Shown here piece after piece: positions 46,475 through 59,284 of a stretch of DNA of 64,000 bases (position 1 is its first letter; each line of letters starts with the position of its first letter). The position numbers and the translations under genes were made by a program. Source of the DNA: Aldrovandia affinis (taxonomy: Eukaryota; Chordata; Actinopteri; Notacanthiformes; Halosauridae); NCBI GenBank assembly GCA_029706075.1, contig JAINUG010000002.1:940314-1004313 (forward strand), written 5' to 3'. The notes beneath the pieces are model-generated. The model saw nothing but the letters and a program-made list of their open reading frames with translations, did not search any database and was not told the origin of the DNA.

Positions 46475-46690
46475 GTGAGTCTGTGTGTATGTGTGTGTGT
46501 GCATGTGTGTGTGTGCATGCGTATCTTTATGCATGTGTGTGTGTTCATGAGTGTGTGCGCACAAGTTTGTGCATGAGCGTGTGTCAGCATCACACGTCTG
46601 TGTCAGTCATGTCTCAATGATTCTCTGCACGCACAGGCATGTGCACACGTACACACAGGCATTCATGAACATGTACAGGCACACGCGCTC
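46475..46690. repeat. GT-rich then CA-rich degenerate tract
   Basis: GT-rich sequence at 46475-46590 with 'catg' interruptions, followed at about 46625-46690 by CA-rich sequence, so the two halves are roughly complementary and could fold back. Confidence 0.75.
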
Positions 46691-47594
46691 ACAATAGCTG
46701 AGCATGTCAGCAATACTGCGCTTGGCTGTGCTGTGTTTATCGCCCAGGCTTGGGGTCAATTCCATTTGTTCAAAAAATAACTTCACTCTCCCCATAAATT
46801 CTGTCTATTCTATTCCATGTCCACCTAATTACATTCAGATTGAATTGCAATTCCAAAGCTCTCAATTGCAATTCATTATAAATTCCTCACTTTCCTGTGT
46901 TGGCAGTGCTGCGCCGAGCTGTGTCGTGCGTGACAGTGGCGCTGTGCTTAGCTCGTTGAGTAGCTCTACAGGTAAGGGCTCTCCATCCTCCTCCTGGACC
47001 TCACCTCTCCCCCTCACCCCTCACCCCTCACCCAGGATCGACACGAGGCTCTCTGCAGGTGCTTATGCAGCAGGTCTATTTCAGTACCGAAGCTTTTAAA
47101 CTTTTACTTCTGCTCCCATTATCACTCCTATTAAAGCAACACTCAGCAAACACGGACACACGCACGCAGCACCCCGCTCGCCCGGCATGTCCATTAAGCC
47201 AGCGGTGAGAGCAGCTTTCCGGTGCCCAGCGCACGGGGCACGCGCAACGGAAACACGCATTTCTTGCACATTTGATTTGCTCCAGCAGCATCAGAATGAT
47301 TGAAATGTATTCCACCGGTACACCGATACTCACCTTGCGCTTGCGAAAGGGAATAGTGATGTCAGGTGTCGGGTGCGTAGTGTGACACACCCCGACGGTT
47401 CAACCTGCGCCCGTTTCCTGCGGCAAGACCTTGGTCACGCGATGCACCATGACGCACCCGTTATTTTAACACGCTCTGACATAGAACCTGAGATGTGTAC
47501 ACTGAGATGCACACTTTCCAGTGCCCTGTTCCACAAAGTGAATAAAGTTGCCCTCAGAAGGGTCTGTTTCGGCTGCTGGGGGGCTTGTCCTGTA
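46691..47594. other. No gene seen; CpG-richer part
   Basis: Includes AT-rich 'aattgcaattc' inverted short repeats at 46845-46880, 'ctcacccct' triplication at about 47012-47032 and a CpG-richer block at 47150-47460. No exon recognised. Confidence 0.4.
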
Positions 47595-47890
47595 GTGTGT
47601 GAGTGAGCCCCGAGGTCTGGTACTGAATCTGGACTGTGCCAGCGCCGACTGTGGCCAGCACCCCCGCAGGGCAATGCATATACTGGCAGTAGCGTCGCCC
47701 AGGTCGGCATGGTTGTCCGAGCTCGTAGCACACCAGCGGCCCCCTCAATCGGGGACCTACAGTCTGCCGGTAAAGCTGTGCACAAAGTGTCTTCCTCCGA
47801 CTTAGAGTAAAGAGTATTTGTTGACACTCTCCCGATGTGACAGTGGGGGTTGCAGCCAGGCGCAGCTTAGCATACAATCAGGCTCAGACT
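47595..47890 (+). mobile_element. SINE family B, copy 2
   Basis: Blocks in order: 'aggtctggtactgaatctgg', 'gccgactgtggccagcaccc', 'cacaccagcggccccctcaa', 'aagtgtcttcctccgac' and 'gtgggggttgcagccaggcg', then an A-rich end. The same blocks occur at 51890-52165 and, reversed, at 17705-18075. Confidence 0.6.
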
Positions 47891-48009
47891 AAAGGGGGGT
47901 GGAAAGCATTACAAATATATCAAAAATACAACAAAAAAAACATGTTTGATAAGTCTTGATAAGATGTTTATTGTTTATATAGAACTCTGTACCAGCTGTG
48001 CTGCGGAAC

Positions 48010-48420
48010 CCTCAGAAGCAAAGGGAAGGGTAAAAATGGCATCTAAATTCCATTCACTGTTCAGCAGCTAATTTCCCCGCTCTGCTGTAATTTCTGTTTA
48101 TATACTGTAACTAACTTACATTAGGAATATCAATGTGTAATTGTTTCCAATGCATTACAGCTATTTAAACGGTATAGCATTCCCTCCGGCAAACAGAAAA
48201 CACATTATACAACAGTTCATGTTGTATGCAATCAGAGCAATCACTTGGAGCTCTGATATTTTAATTTGGTAGTTTTCTAGTAGGGCCTGGTTAAACAAAT
48301 CTGCCACTATGATTCACCTCAGTTAATCTGCTCGTGAACCAGTCACCTGTTTAAAGTGAGGCTTTTTCGAGTGAATGATTTCTCAGTAGCATTCAGGCGT
48401 TGTCATTAAATTGCTTGCAG
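48010..48420. promoter_or_regulatory. Candidate conserved noncoding element
   Basis: Unique sequence with 'cagcagctaatttccccgct', 'ctgtaatttctgtttatata', 'ttacagctatttaaacggta' and 'cctcagttaatctgctcgtg'. No open frame of note. Texture-based inference. Confidence 0.25.
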
Positions 48421-50460
48421 GACAAGGGGCGTGATGCTTGCCTACTTGCGCAAAACAAGCTGAAGTCAAATAGTTTTGTGATTTGATTACATTGTCTTCC
48501 AAATAGAGCTATATTGATCACAGAATTTGAACACCGATTACCCCAATTCCCTTAGTGACTTGCTACCAGTCACTGGGTAGATGATGCCACTCCTGACAAA
48601 CAAGCTTGGTGATGAATCTCCAGGGCTAGGTTTGGACACCACTGCTCAAAATAATAACAGAGTAAGCATTTCATATCACATATTTTCACAGCGGATAATG
48701 CAATACATGCATATCCTGTCTCCGTGCTGTGAATGAATGCCTAATGCCTATAACCAATGCAGGCTGGATTTCTATTGGGAGGCACGTATCAGTGTCCTTG
48801 CCCCGGACAAATGGCCATTACAATAGTGTATCTTCGGGACTTCGATCAGGTGGTCTTCTCACCTCCCCTGTCGCCTGGATAGTTTTTGGAGACCTTGCTG
48901 ATTTGTGATTTCAAAGAGTTTCCACTTAGTCATCAATAAGCCTTCAGGAAATTCCTTGCTGAAAATCGATGGGCGAAATGGAGGGGAAACAGTTATGGAT
49001 CCCCATGGTCATTTGAATGTGAATTAAGAGGCGGAATCGATAGGCGACAGAATGGCAGGGTGTGTTAGCCTGAGCGCTCCTCTCACACAGAAGCAGAGAG
49101 AGAGAGAGAAGACAGAAAGAGGTGTAAAGTGTGACATGCCCTGGCACGCGCAGCAGTGAGACCACGGTGCCCCAGAACCCTGTGACCTCGCAGCTCGTGT
49201 CAAGCCTTTAGTGGTGAGATTTAAAAGCGCCGTGCTCACCCTCCGCCCCCGGACGCATTAATAGCACGAGGAGAGAGAGGAAAGGCGCCTGCTCGGGAAG
49301 AGATTGACTCACGCCGTTTCTCAGCCGACGCCAGAGGCAGGAGGAGAGGGAGCGGGCCGCACATTAAAGCCTGATCTCTCACGTTCCCTTTTATCCCTGC
49401 CAAGGCACAGGTCTGAGATCGTCCGTCTTTCTCTCTCTCCCTCTCTCTCTTTAAGTGCTGGCCGGTGTAAGCGGAGGACACGCTATGTAACACGGCTGGC
49501 ACACACCCACCCGCACGCACGCACACCCGCACACCCACACACACGCGAGACAGGTGTAGGAGCTGGTGATGTCGGAGCTGAAGCTGTGGGTGTGGGAGCT
49601 GCTGAGACTGAGTGCTCAATGTTCTCTTCTCCCCACTCGCCCCTCAGAAATGCCTTCACCTTAGAACTCCTCCCTTGCTTCCAAAGTCTTTTTCAGAATA
49701 GAGATGAAATTGAGCTTTGATATTTTTTGAAGCACACTTAATCCCAAAATAGCCTGCATAGCAATGGTAGGTTTACTTTATTCATAACAGATTAGTAGGT
49801 TACATTGCCTGGAGCTATTGATAGCTCATTTTTCATGCTCACTAATTCTCATAATCGTGTATATTAAAAACCAAAGCTGGAAGCTTCAGCAATCTGTAAC
49901 AGACGCCCATTTAGTTAGACTTCGATAGTCAGTTTGTTTCGATGGCACTAATGTCTGGCCGGTAATATAATTGTTGACTGCAAACGTGAATGATGGTGTA
50001 ATTAGCCTGCTGCACAAGTCCAGAATGTTTAGAGAAGTCAGAGAAACAACACTGGAAGTGGCATTCGTGCATGAGCTGGCTCCATGGCCACACTGTTCCA
50101 AGCTGGCAGAAAATACTGCAGCAAGAGCCCTGTCTGTCCCAAAACAATCTTAATGCCACTTTATGGACTGACTGTAAAATATTGGGTGTATTTTCTGTGC
50201 TATATCTACAAATAAGGATATACATGCACACATACACACACGTACATAGCTTGCACACACTCACAGCAGTGCCAAACTGAGTAGTAGCCAGTTGATAAGT
50301 CTCCTTTCTCTTCACAAGTTTCTCATTTGGAAAACTTTAAATGAATATATCAAAATGACGTCCCAATATCACACCATTCATGTGTGCATGTACGTATTCT
50401 TTACTGTGACAGCTCTAGAGCATACATCCAAGTGAAAAGAACACAACACTGACATCATTG
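48421..50460. other. Gene-free unique sequence
   Basis: About 2 kb with a CpG-richer part at 49180-49350, a CT tract near 49425-49450 and short CA tracts near 49500 and 50225. Frames across 49230-49720 are open on both strands and unrecognised. Confidence 0.4.
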
Positions 50461-50785
50461 GGGCCTCGGGTGGTGCAACGGTTAAAGCATTCAACCGGAA
50501 TGCAAGTTGCCCACTGCAGCCGCAATTCGAAACTCGGCTGGGAGTCCCGATGGGGGCGGCGATTGGATGTCCACCCCAGGCGGAGGGGGGAGGGACAGCC
50601 AGCACAAGCTCGCCGAGGAGTGGAAAGGGCGACCCTGGAAAGATAAGTGGGCCAGTTCCGTCTCGGAGGAGGCAGATCATTAGCTTGTCCCGTGGAGGCA
50701 AGCGGCGAGTTCATGGGGTAAGGGGGAATCGAAAGAAATAGAAGGTACATTTGGCCACAATTGGGAGAAAAAACAGGGGGAAAAA
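50461..50785 (+). mobile_element. SINE family A, copy 3
   Basis: The clearest copy. A-box-like 'gggtggtgcaacggttaaag', B-box-like 'aattcgaaactcg', core 'ggcggcgattggatgtccac', 'cagccagcacaagctcgccg', and 3' end 'ttggccacaattgggagaaa' followed by an A-rich run. It shows the tRNA-derived plan that the other two copies share. Confidence 0.75.
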
Positions 50786-51289
50786 ATCAGATACAAAATT
50801 TTGATAAACATCATTAAGCTCTGCCGTTTACAGCGCAACATTGCACCTGCCTGGAATGCAGAGGACAAAATGCATTTCACTTAGTGCTGGGCTTGCAAAG
50901 TAAATGCACATGTCTACTTTACAGATAATGCTGCAGAAGTACACTCTAGGCGTTTTAACCCAGAGAAGCCTCTCAGGATGAATTCAACCCCGAGCATGCA
51001 CAGGAAATGCTGTTAGGCAGCCCTCTAAAAGCAGAAGGTGAAAATAAATATGTTCACTACCAGCCCCCCAGACTGCACTTGGCTTGGTGTAGAAAAAACG
51101 CTTCTGTTAATCTGGTTTTCTTAACCCTACAGTAATTGGGATTGCAAATTGTGCCTCTGGGTTTAACGCAGACCGGTGGAAGAGGAAAAATAACCAATGA
51201 AAGATCAAGCCCCTGAAGGCCAGCATAACCAGGAGCAAGAGTCAGACGGAGAGAACGGGCTGTCTCCCAGAGCCACGGCCATTCGGTCA
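50786..51289. other. No gene seen
   Basis: Unique sequence; no supported feature. Confidence 0.4.
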
Positions 51290-51560
51290 AGGTAATTCAT
51301 CTGGCCGGCGTAGAGAGCGGTCCAATTGATGTCTATTTCTTTTACCCGAGGACGTTAAGAGCAGGCAAGCCTGTTCAAATCACCGCCACCCCCAGACAAT
51401 ATGTCTGTCTGCCCCGTCATATTAAAGCGTACTATAGGCTGGGTCCGTTTCCGATCGCAGGAACAAATGATCAGATCAGCCAACCACACATCAACACTGG
51501 GTTTAATTATCTAAAAGCCATATTGACTTTTCCAGAAAACGTCACAAAGCAATTTCACGC
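51290..51560. promoter_or_regulatory. Candidate conserved noncoding element
   Basis: 'gcggtccaattgatgtctat', 'agacaatatgtctgtctgcc', 'gggtttaattatctaaaagc' and several CpGs in otherwise non-repetitive DNA. No coding signature. Texture-based inference. Confidence 0.25.
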
Positions 51561-51889
51561 TCCGGTCGTCTCTCACCGAAGATCACCGACAAGAAGTAGT
51601 GGTATTAAATGTATAAGAAATGATCCAGTGCAGGCGTTAACTTTACATTGAAGTGCTGGTTCTTCAATGATCATGATTAGGCTAAATGGCAGGGGGTTTT
51701 CTCTTCTACTTTCTACATGCTACATCCTGATACAATATATTGCAGCACACGCCTCTCTGTTCTGATACCTGGAAGCCTCGGGCCATTGAGAGAGTAAACT
51801 TATTTCCTTTTCATGTGCGGCGAGTCTGCTACGCTATAAAAGCCCGACTTCCTCTTCTATTGTAGAGGAATCGTTAACGGGGTAATTTG

Positions 51890-52165
51890 AATGCGCGGAC
51901 TGGCACCGTTCCTGCCTGGGAGGAACACGTCTCATCACACACCAGCGACCCCCGCTGGCCAATCAGGTACCCACAGGCTGCCTGTGCAATGCTCCACATG
52001 AAGTGTCTTCCTTCAAGTCTGCTCAAGCTTAACTTGCAAACTGCAATGTGAAAATATGAGCACCCGCTTGTCTGCGTTCTCCCAAAATGATGGCGGGGGT
52101 TGCAGCGAGCGTGGCTTGAGAATACGATTGGGAGAAGAAAAGGGGAAAAAGCATTTAAAAACGAT
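51890..52165 (+). mobile_element. SINE family B, copy 3
   Basis: Shares with 47595-47890 'cacaccagcgacccccgctg', 'aagtgtcttcct' and 'gcgggggttgcagcgagcg' in the same order, followed by an A-rich end ('gggagaagaaaaggggaaaa'). The head is less clear than in copy 2. Confidence 0.55.
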
Positions 52166-52429
52166 CCAGTCTTTGCCTCAGCAGCAAGTCACATCACATG
52201 TGATTAAATGTGCCCAATCACAGATCAGACAGCATGATCAATCACACGGGTGGAGCCATTGGAGTGGGAGGGACTAGCTGAACGCCCTAGTCTAACAGGC
52301 CTGTCTCCCCACATGCTGCGAACATACACACAGCCCCATGACCATATCCACAGCACCATGCAGCCACTTACCAGAAGCAATAGACATTTGCCCCCACCCC
52401 CCGTCTTCTGAAAACACACATCGGACTCA

Positions 52430-52640
52430 ACTGGAATGTAATTAATGAGTAGTTAGCCTCGCGGATCCGGGACATCCAACCCAAAGCTAATATTGGCCGA
52501 TCTATAATTAGCAAAGATAAGGTGTGTGGAGGCAAAGTCATTTGTCTTGTTACACATCAAAGAATCCCATTAGCACGGCCACATCATGTAAACCCGGTCC
52601 TGTTGTTGCTCGCACGGTGGAAGCCTTATAAGCCTTATCT
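52430..52640. promoter_or_regulatory. Candidate conserved noncoding element
   Basis: 'tgtaattaatgagtagttag', 'ccgatctataattagcaaag' and 'cattagcacggccacatcat' in unique DNA with a few CpGs. Dense TAAT cores and GATA-like sites. Texture-based inference. Confidence 0.3.
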
Positions 52641-54830
52641 GCGGCTGAGAGACGCACACCTTTGCCTCGGAGAAAAGCAGGGTGAGGCGATTTGGCCTCG
52701 CAGGTCTCTCACAGCCAGTGAGTCTGTGAGTCCTTCTGTGCTCGACGTGGAAGGGAAGGGGGACGCCTCTACGCCAGCAGTAGGTCGTCTCCGTGATCTT
52801 GGTGCCTTTTGTTAGCAGGGAGGAAGGGACACCAAATTCTAGGTTCGAGAAATCGACAGGGCAGCAGCAGCCTGTCCGCTGCTTTTCAGAAAGGTACGCC
52901 TATTACGATCAATTACATCGAGTCTTCCCCTTTGTTCCATTCCAGGAAACAACCCCAACAACTTCGGCTTGGCAAAGGAAGGCGGAGACTGAGATATGGT
53001 GACTAATAGTGTGTGGGTTAACGATAACAAAAAGTCAGTTACTGCATTGGGGATGGGGAGTTTCAGTCCAGCACTGTCTCGGTGAAATATTCCCTGTTGC
53101 AGCAGCAGACTCTGGCACACACAATCTCTGGAATATTGCTTTGACTGAGAATATATCAGTGTATTGAAAGATAAACCTAACATCTTTCAGGTGTAGTTTA
53201 AATGCAAGATTTCCTTATGCCCCCCAGGGCTTGGTCAAAGGTGCAACCATTGAGTCGTGCGTTGTATATATTCATTGAATGTCCTCATAGATCTTCTCCA
53301 TGTTGTTTATAAGCACATATTTTATCTTGAGATGGCTTCTAATTGAATTGGGATTTAAGTGAATTAAACATCAATGTAATGGCAACTCTCCAGGCTGCAC
53401 AAGGAGCAAATAAGCCAAATAATGTGCAGTAAGAAAATGCATGGTGGGGAACACAAGAATCTCTCTCTCTGTCCATCCATCTTTCTCTATCGCTTTCCCT
53501 TTTCCTCTTTCTCTCTCCACCCGCCCGATTGCCGCAATGTAATACGTCAACTCGGGACAGAGCAGACAAACACGCACCCTCTTCAGAAGCATGGTCTCCA
53601 AGCCCCTGCTTCTTTCCAATCTGCAGTTCAGCAGCTGAGCTGTGCCGTCACTGCGTTGGAGAGGCGCACCTCATGTGTGTGATGTGTGTGATGAGATGAG
53701 GAAGATCCCACTGACTCAATCTCTTCCTCCCAGGGTTATACTAGGGCCAAGTACACACTGTCATCCACAGTTGTGTATTTGTATGTAGTTCGTCTGTTTT
53801 ATTGTAAACAGAATGGTTCTGGAGATTACTCTGTGTGCTACTGGGTACTGGAGCCTTTATTCCCAAATTTGCAAGCTATTTGATTATAATTACATATTTT
53901 AATAGATGTGAAAACATGCATGTGTGGGAGAAACAGAATGATTGAAAAAGTCAATACAAAAATGAAATACACTCGTTACCTGCTTTTCCCAGCTCAAGAA
54001 GAGAACCGTCTCTCCGGTCCTGGATCACGTGTTCTCTAAATGCCTCTGTGAGGGCCCAATTTGTGGATCTATTTATGGGCCACAGTCAGAGGAGGCAAGC
54101 AACCAGTGACCAATTTGAGGCTTCAGAGGCAAACTGGAAGGACACAAAATAATGACAAGAAACTTTAAAGAAGCTAAAGCTGTGAGAAGGGACTCTGTAA
54201 ACGCTTCTACACTTAAAACGAAAAAAGGACAATTCTATACAAAGTAACACAAATGGACTAACAAGCAGCGTTGAGCTCTCTCTATCTCTCTCTCTTTCTC
54301 TTTGTCTCTCTCTCTCTCTCTTACGGGACAATTCAGCACTAACCAGAAAAAGAGGGATGGAAGAAGAAATGAAATTGATTATCTATTGATCAAAAGGCTC
54401 TTTAATGGGACAGCCATAGGGAGAGTCAGGCTTACTGGGAGTCAGCCAATCAGGAAGCGGTAGAGGCCTTAAAATGTCTTCTCCTGTTCTGAAAAAGCTG
54501 AGATTACTGTAAAACCTTGGAGGCTATTTTCTGGAAGTGCAATGCTTTATCCTTACATACAGTCAGATTAAGGAAACCAAAAATATATACATTCTCTGAT
54601 AGGCATATTTGTACAAGCACTGATGTGAAACACAGGCTGTGCAGGCATCCTGGTGCAGAGCTTTGACTTCACTGTCACAGCTACCAAGCCTGCAGACTGG
54701 TAACATTCCCTTGACACGTCCCTTAGCATTCTGCAGCCTTACAGCGCTATCTCTGCTCCTCCTGATAGAGATCGCCCGCAATCCATCTTCCCTAACAGGC
54801 AGTCCAATAGGAACACATGGTACAATGGCA
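52641..54830. other. Gene-free unique sequence with CT patches
   Basis: Interrupted CT tracts occur at about 53459-53518 and 54271-54322. Short frames at 52780-53010 have no recognisable domain. Confidence 0.4.
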
Positions 54831-54831
54831 T

Positions 54832-54863
<32 letters not shown>

Positions 54864-55008
54864 CCAGCCCACACCTACAGCCACACACACACACACACAC
54901 ACACACACAGCCAAACACACACACAGCACAAACACACACACACAGCCACACACCAACACACATACACACACACACACACACACAAAACCCAACCCACACC
55001 TACAGCCC

Positions 55009-55040
<32 letters not shown>

Positions 55041-55059
55041 AACAAACCCACACCTACAG

Positions 55060-55093
<34 letters not shown>

Positions 55094-55460
55094 CCACACC
55101 TTCAACCACACACACACAAGCCCACACCTATAGCCACACACATGCACATAAACACACATTCACACTGACAACTATGCATGAACATGCAGCGGAATGCATG
55201 CAAGGGCACAAACACAGCCACACACACACACACATATGCACATGAATGAATGCATGCATGAACACATACACACACACACACACAGCTGCACCAACACACA
55301 CATGCAAACACATGCATGCATACATTCACACACACACACACACACACACAAAATGCATGCATGCAAAAATGCACACATACAGGCAGACCCACTTGCAGAC
55401 ACACATATAGGCAGACTGACATGCACATATGTACATGCACACGTATACTCACGTGCGCAC
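54831..55460. repeat. Large CA-rich minisatellite array
   Basis: About 630 bp. CA runs alternate with 'aacccacacctacagccaca' units (about 54859, 54986, 55048, 55090 and 55119, diverging), and the right third switches to 'catgcatg'-rich sequence. All the His/Thr- or Cys/Val-rich frames here are artefacts. Confidence 0.95.
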
Positions 55461-55766
55461 ATATATATAACAAGGCTAAAAGAGAGTCATGTTTGAGTTA
55501 TGCGGATGGGATGGGAGAAGTGAGATGGATGTTAAGTTGGTGAAAAGATGACGACAAGTGAGAGAGGGGACAGAGAGAGGGGAGATGCTTAATGATGTTA
55601 ACACGCTGATTAGTGCGAGCTGCTGCCTGTGCACGTCAACATCCCCCACAGCCTCCACCACACCACACAGGAACAGTCAGGACTGTGGGGTGGGGGAGGG
55701 AGCTGCCAGCAGATTCACAATTTGCAAGTTAAGCTAAATATATCCTGCAACATGGGTGTAAAGTAT
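55461..55766. other. No gene seen
   Basis: Short unique stretch between two simple-repeat arrays. Confidence 0.4.
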
Positions 55767-55850
55767 GTTGTGTGTGTGTGTGTGTATTTATGTCTGTATA
55801 TATGTGTGTGCCTGTGTGTGCATTTGTGTATGTGCATGTGTGTGTGAGAG

Positions 55851-55921
<71 letters not shown>

Positions 55922-55931
55922 GAGAGAGAGG

Positions 55932-55962
<31 letters not shown>

Positions 55963-55973
55963 AGAGAGGGAGG

Positions 55974-56017
<44 letters not shown>

Positions 56018-56035
56018 AGGGAGGGAGGGAGAGAA
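55767..56035. repeat. Compound (GT)n-(GA)n microsatellite
   Basis: Degenerate GT sequence (55767-55846) changes to a GA tract (55854-56035) broken by 'gggagg' units towards the right. Confidence 0.95.
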
Positions 56036-56329
56036 TAGATAGAGAGCATTTGTATGCAGGAGCACAGTACAATGCTGGCTGGTCTGACAGGAAGGCAGGC
56101 AGAGGTCTGGGGGAAGTGAACTTCATATCAGACTCATCTGCTTCAGGGTGAACTGTGGATAACGCTGTGGCTGGAGGGCCTCGGTGTTCACTCCTCTGTC
56201 CTGACCTTGACCCTCTGCACCCCACTCTGCTGGTGCAGTCCATTCTACAGTGGGGGAGACACCCTGGGCCAATTATAGAAAGGCTCGTTACCTCCATGGG
56301 GAAGATGGCTCTGAAAGCACTGGTATTGT
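56036..56329. other. No gene seen
   Basis: Unique, moderately GC-rich sequence. No supported feature. Confidence 0.35.
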
Positions 56330-56760
56330 GACTTTAATTCACAGTGTTGCAGATATAAAGTACAACGAGTCAACGGTTTGGTGACAAGAATTCATTCAAG
56401 GGTGTGCCCCGCTCAAGTGTACACAATGCCCTTGTTTGCAACGTGTTTAAGTCGCTTTGGTTTTCGTTAATCCCGTCTGTTTATTTAATGAACTGCCACT
56501 GAAGTGAGAATTTAAACTAATTTACCACTGTAGAGCGCTTGAGAGCAAGAGCACACAAATGCCAAGAGACCGGTACAAATTTGCCAGTCAAACGTTTTTA
56601 CTAAAGGACAATTGAGCCAAAATGTTGACCCCGCCGCTAATGGAAACGGACAAAAGTAAATGCAAATGCAACTGCAGCGGAGGTAAACAATCACTAATGG
56701 CTTCAGGCTACTGGTAAATTTTGTTTGTTTGCAGGCTGCCCTGAGCGTGAACTGAATTTA
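56330..56760. promoter_or_regulatory. Candidate conserved noncoding element
   Basis: 'ggttttcgttaatcccgtct', 'ctgtttatttaatgaactgc', 'gagaatttaaactaatttac' and 'gacaattgagccaaaatgtt' lie in unique DNA with intermediate GC and no open frame of note. Texture-based inference. Confidence 0.3.
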
Positions 56761-58779
56761 AAAAAGTGCTAAATTATTAAGTGGTTCACAATTTCTCTAC
56801 AACCAGGTAATGAGTCTACCGGTGATCAGTGACAAATAATACATTGCGCTACGTGCTCATTTTAACCATAGAAACTGCAAAAGATTACCTGCCATCGATA
56901 TGTCTCATTTTACGTTGTATGGGAACAGAATAATTCACCTCCATGCTATGCAATAAAGCAAATGCAAGGAAGAGATTCTGAACTGAGCCGGATAGAATTC
57001 TCAAAGCAACGAGACACAGCATCGCCATGCCCCTGCAGTGCGCGCTTCATGTTCTCAAGGCAAAGCTTTCCTTTCCACTCCGTTTTTTAAATATTTAAAA
57101 GTGACATGGGTCCATTAGAATCGCTGTAATTCTTCAGAGAAACATGAGGAAAAACGTGCTAAAAGCACGTAACACGATCCAGCTGTTTTCGTTTGTCGTC
57201 GTACTTTACTCGGGAGTGCCGACAGGCGTTACTCTTAAAATATAAGGGGTGATGCGTGCACTTATATTCTGGTGTACACACAGCAGGTTTGAAGAAGAAA
57301 AAAACAGCACAGTAATGGTTATGACGAAGACTACTATTCAGTCCGGGTCAGATACCAAGTAGCCTACACCATATGAGAAAAAACTAACAGAAAAAATAAA
57401 AACGCAGCTGGGTTGCTAGATGGTTTGCTACTGCTCTTATTGAAGCTTGTGATACGTGGTCCCAAACAAAGAAATCATGTTGCCTTTTCGCATGGCTTTA
57501 GGTCTTCAGTGTTCGGTTTCTCATTTGTTTAATTCAGTTCGTTTTCCGGTCAAAATCTGATGTCTGCTATACACGACAGTGCCATGCTTGTTGGCAAAGA
57601 AACTACTGGGGCTCCCCTGTGGCTTGGCACAGTACAGACACATGTCACTAGCTGACTGTGACCGGGAGCCCTCAGCTGTGGGAGTCCAACCTGGGGTAGG
57701 GTGGCTGTTCCGCGGATTACCACCACATTAGCTCCTTCCGACCAAACGACAGGCGTGTGTCAAAGGTTATAAGTGAATGATGCACCTCTCCTCCAACCGA
57801 CGGGACCGTGTGGCCTTTGGTGTGTAAAATAGTCACTGGGTCATGAGGGAGCACATGGAAGTAGTGCACACATTTCAGCTGCAGTGCTCCTGGTGTGCGC
57901 ACGGGTGGCACAACGGTGGCTCGGGAGGTACAATTAGTGCATCCGAAATGTATGCTTTTCCAAAATGTATTTCATATTCAGTGGGTGCACTCCAGAGATT
58001 TGATTCCATCCATGATATTTACAGTAGCCTACTGTTACAATTCCACCCCAGCAGGGTAGCATTCCTGCTATTAGTTGGAATGTAATTGTCAACAGTTCCA
58101 TGTCAGATGAAGCAGTAGCGGAGAGCAACGAGGCGAGCGATCAATGTCCCCAATCATAGAGGCAAACGGGTAGGAAGTCGCGTCTTTGGATCTGGCTTTA
58201 GTGCAGGGCATGAGCTTGAGCTAATAGCTAATATCAAGCAATGTGAAATTGACCTCACCACAAGCTCTGGTGATGACTTCATATGGCTCTGTATGCCTGG
58301 AGCTCCGGTCGGTTGGTGGGAGAGTCGGGGGGCAGTCTGGGGTCCACAGACTTGAATCACAGCGCGGCCCCCTGGCTGAGACCGCCTGTAGCTACAGCCC
58401 ACCACCTTGTGAAGCACCAGTATTGTAAGCAGCTAATTAAAGAGGCTTATGTTCCCCAGCAGCGGCAGGGACCGCGATGACACACAGCAGACATTTTGGC
58501 TCCGAAGCAGCTCCCGCTCCTCGCATGGGATATTTCCGCCGTGCAGCGTCCCTCACCGAAACCTGACATAATCAGCGCACAATTTATGCCAAAAGGTTGA
58601 CATCTTAGCATGAAACATTGATACCCTGGTGTCTTAAGAGCGAACAGAGCCGATACCGACTAACATATGTAGATGTTTTGACTGTAACGTACAGGCCTAT
58701 AGCTGTAGCCACTTTCACACAATGCTCCAGTCACTTGAGCATGGAATTGCCAGTTACTGTAACGTACGGCACACATCCA
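56761..58779. other. Gene-free unique sequence
   Basis: About 2 kb. The segment at about 57600-57925 has a repeat-like texture and a 'gggtggcacaacggtggc' motif recalling SINE heads, but I could not tie it to either SINE family. No gene recognised. Confidence 0.35.
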
Positions 58780-59110
58780 TCATCCGTTCCGGATTGAGCA
58801 ACTCGGCCGCAAAACGTAATTTTTCCCCCCCTCTCCAAAGACGCCACTGTGTTTTATTTGTGCAGCGGGAGGGCGAGGGCAGATTCCATAGGCAGCAGGG
58901 TGTGAGATTTCTGCGGGCTGCGCGTCAGCAGTGGCGGCGGCGGTGGGAGCCAGCGCGTGACAGATGGCTGCGCAGTGCGTTGCGAAGCGGCCCTCGGGGG
59001 CTCCGCGCTGGCTGCACGTGGGTGCGAGGCAGGACCGCGGAGGTCGCCTCGCTGACTTATCGAGGCAGATTTTGTGTGGGCGGCAGGCATTTAACGTGCA
59101 TATCTGTTGC
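58780..59110. promoter_or_regulatory. CpG-rich block, possible second CpG island
   Basis: CpG-dense sequence ('gtggcggcggcggtgggagc', 'gcgcagtgcgttgcgaagcg', 'ctcgctgacttatcgaggca') in about 330 bp. A 244-codon frame runs through it but ends in a GA microsatellite and AT-rich DNA, so I do not call it as a gene. It may be a promoter or a GC-rich regulatory element. Confidence 0.3.
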
Positions 59111-59200
59111 ATATAAGCATATAACGATGATCACAATAAACCCAGCGATAAGGCAGTTATTCATCTCGGTGAGAGTCCGCTGCTCAGTGGAAGTCCTGAG

Positions 59201-59201
<1 letters not shown>

Positions 59202-59245
<44 letters not shown>

Positions 59246-59284
59246 GGAGGGAGGGAAAGGGAGAGGGAGAGAGAGAGAGAGAGG
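59202..59284. repeat. (GA)n microsatellite
   Basis: GA repeats with 'gggagg' interruptions. Confidence 0.95.

Noticed and set aside
54639..55245. Several 100-164 codon frames over the CA array
   Set aside because: They are artefacts of (CA)n, which lacks stop codons in most frames.
55765..56297. Arg/Glu- and Ser/Leu-rich frames of 106-169 codons
   Set aside because: They are translations of the GA/CT tract.
57600..57925. Possible further SINE copy
   Set aside because: Repeat-like texture, but I could not match the block order of either GC-rich SINE family by eye.
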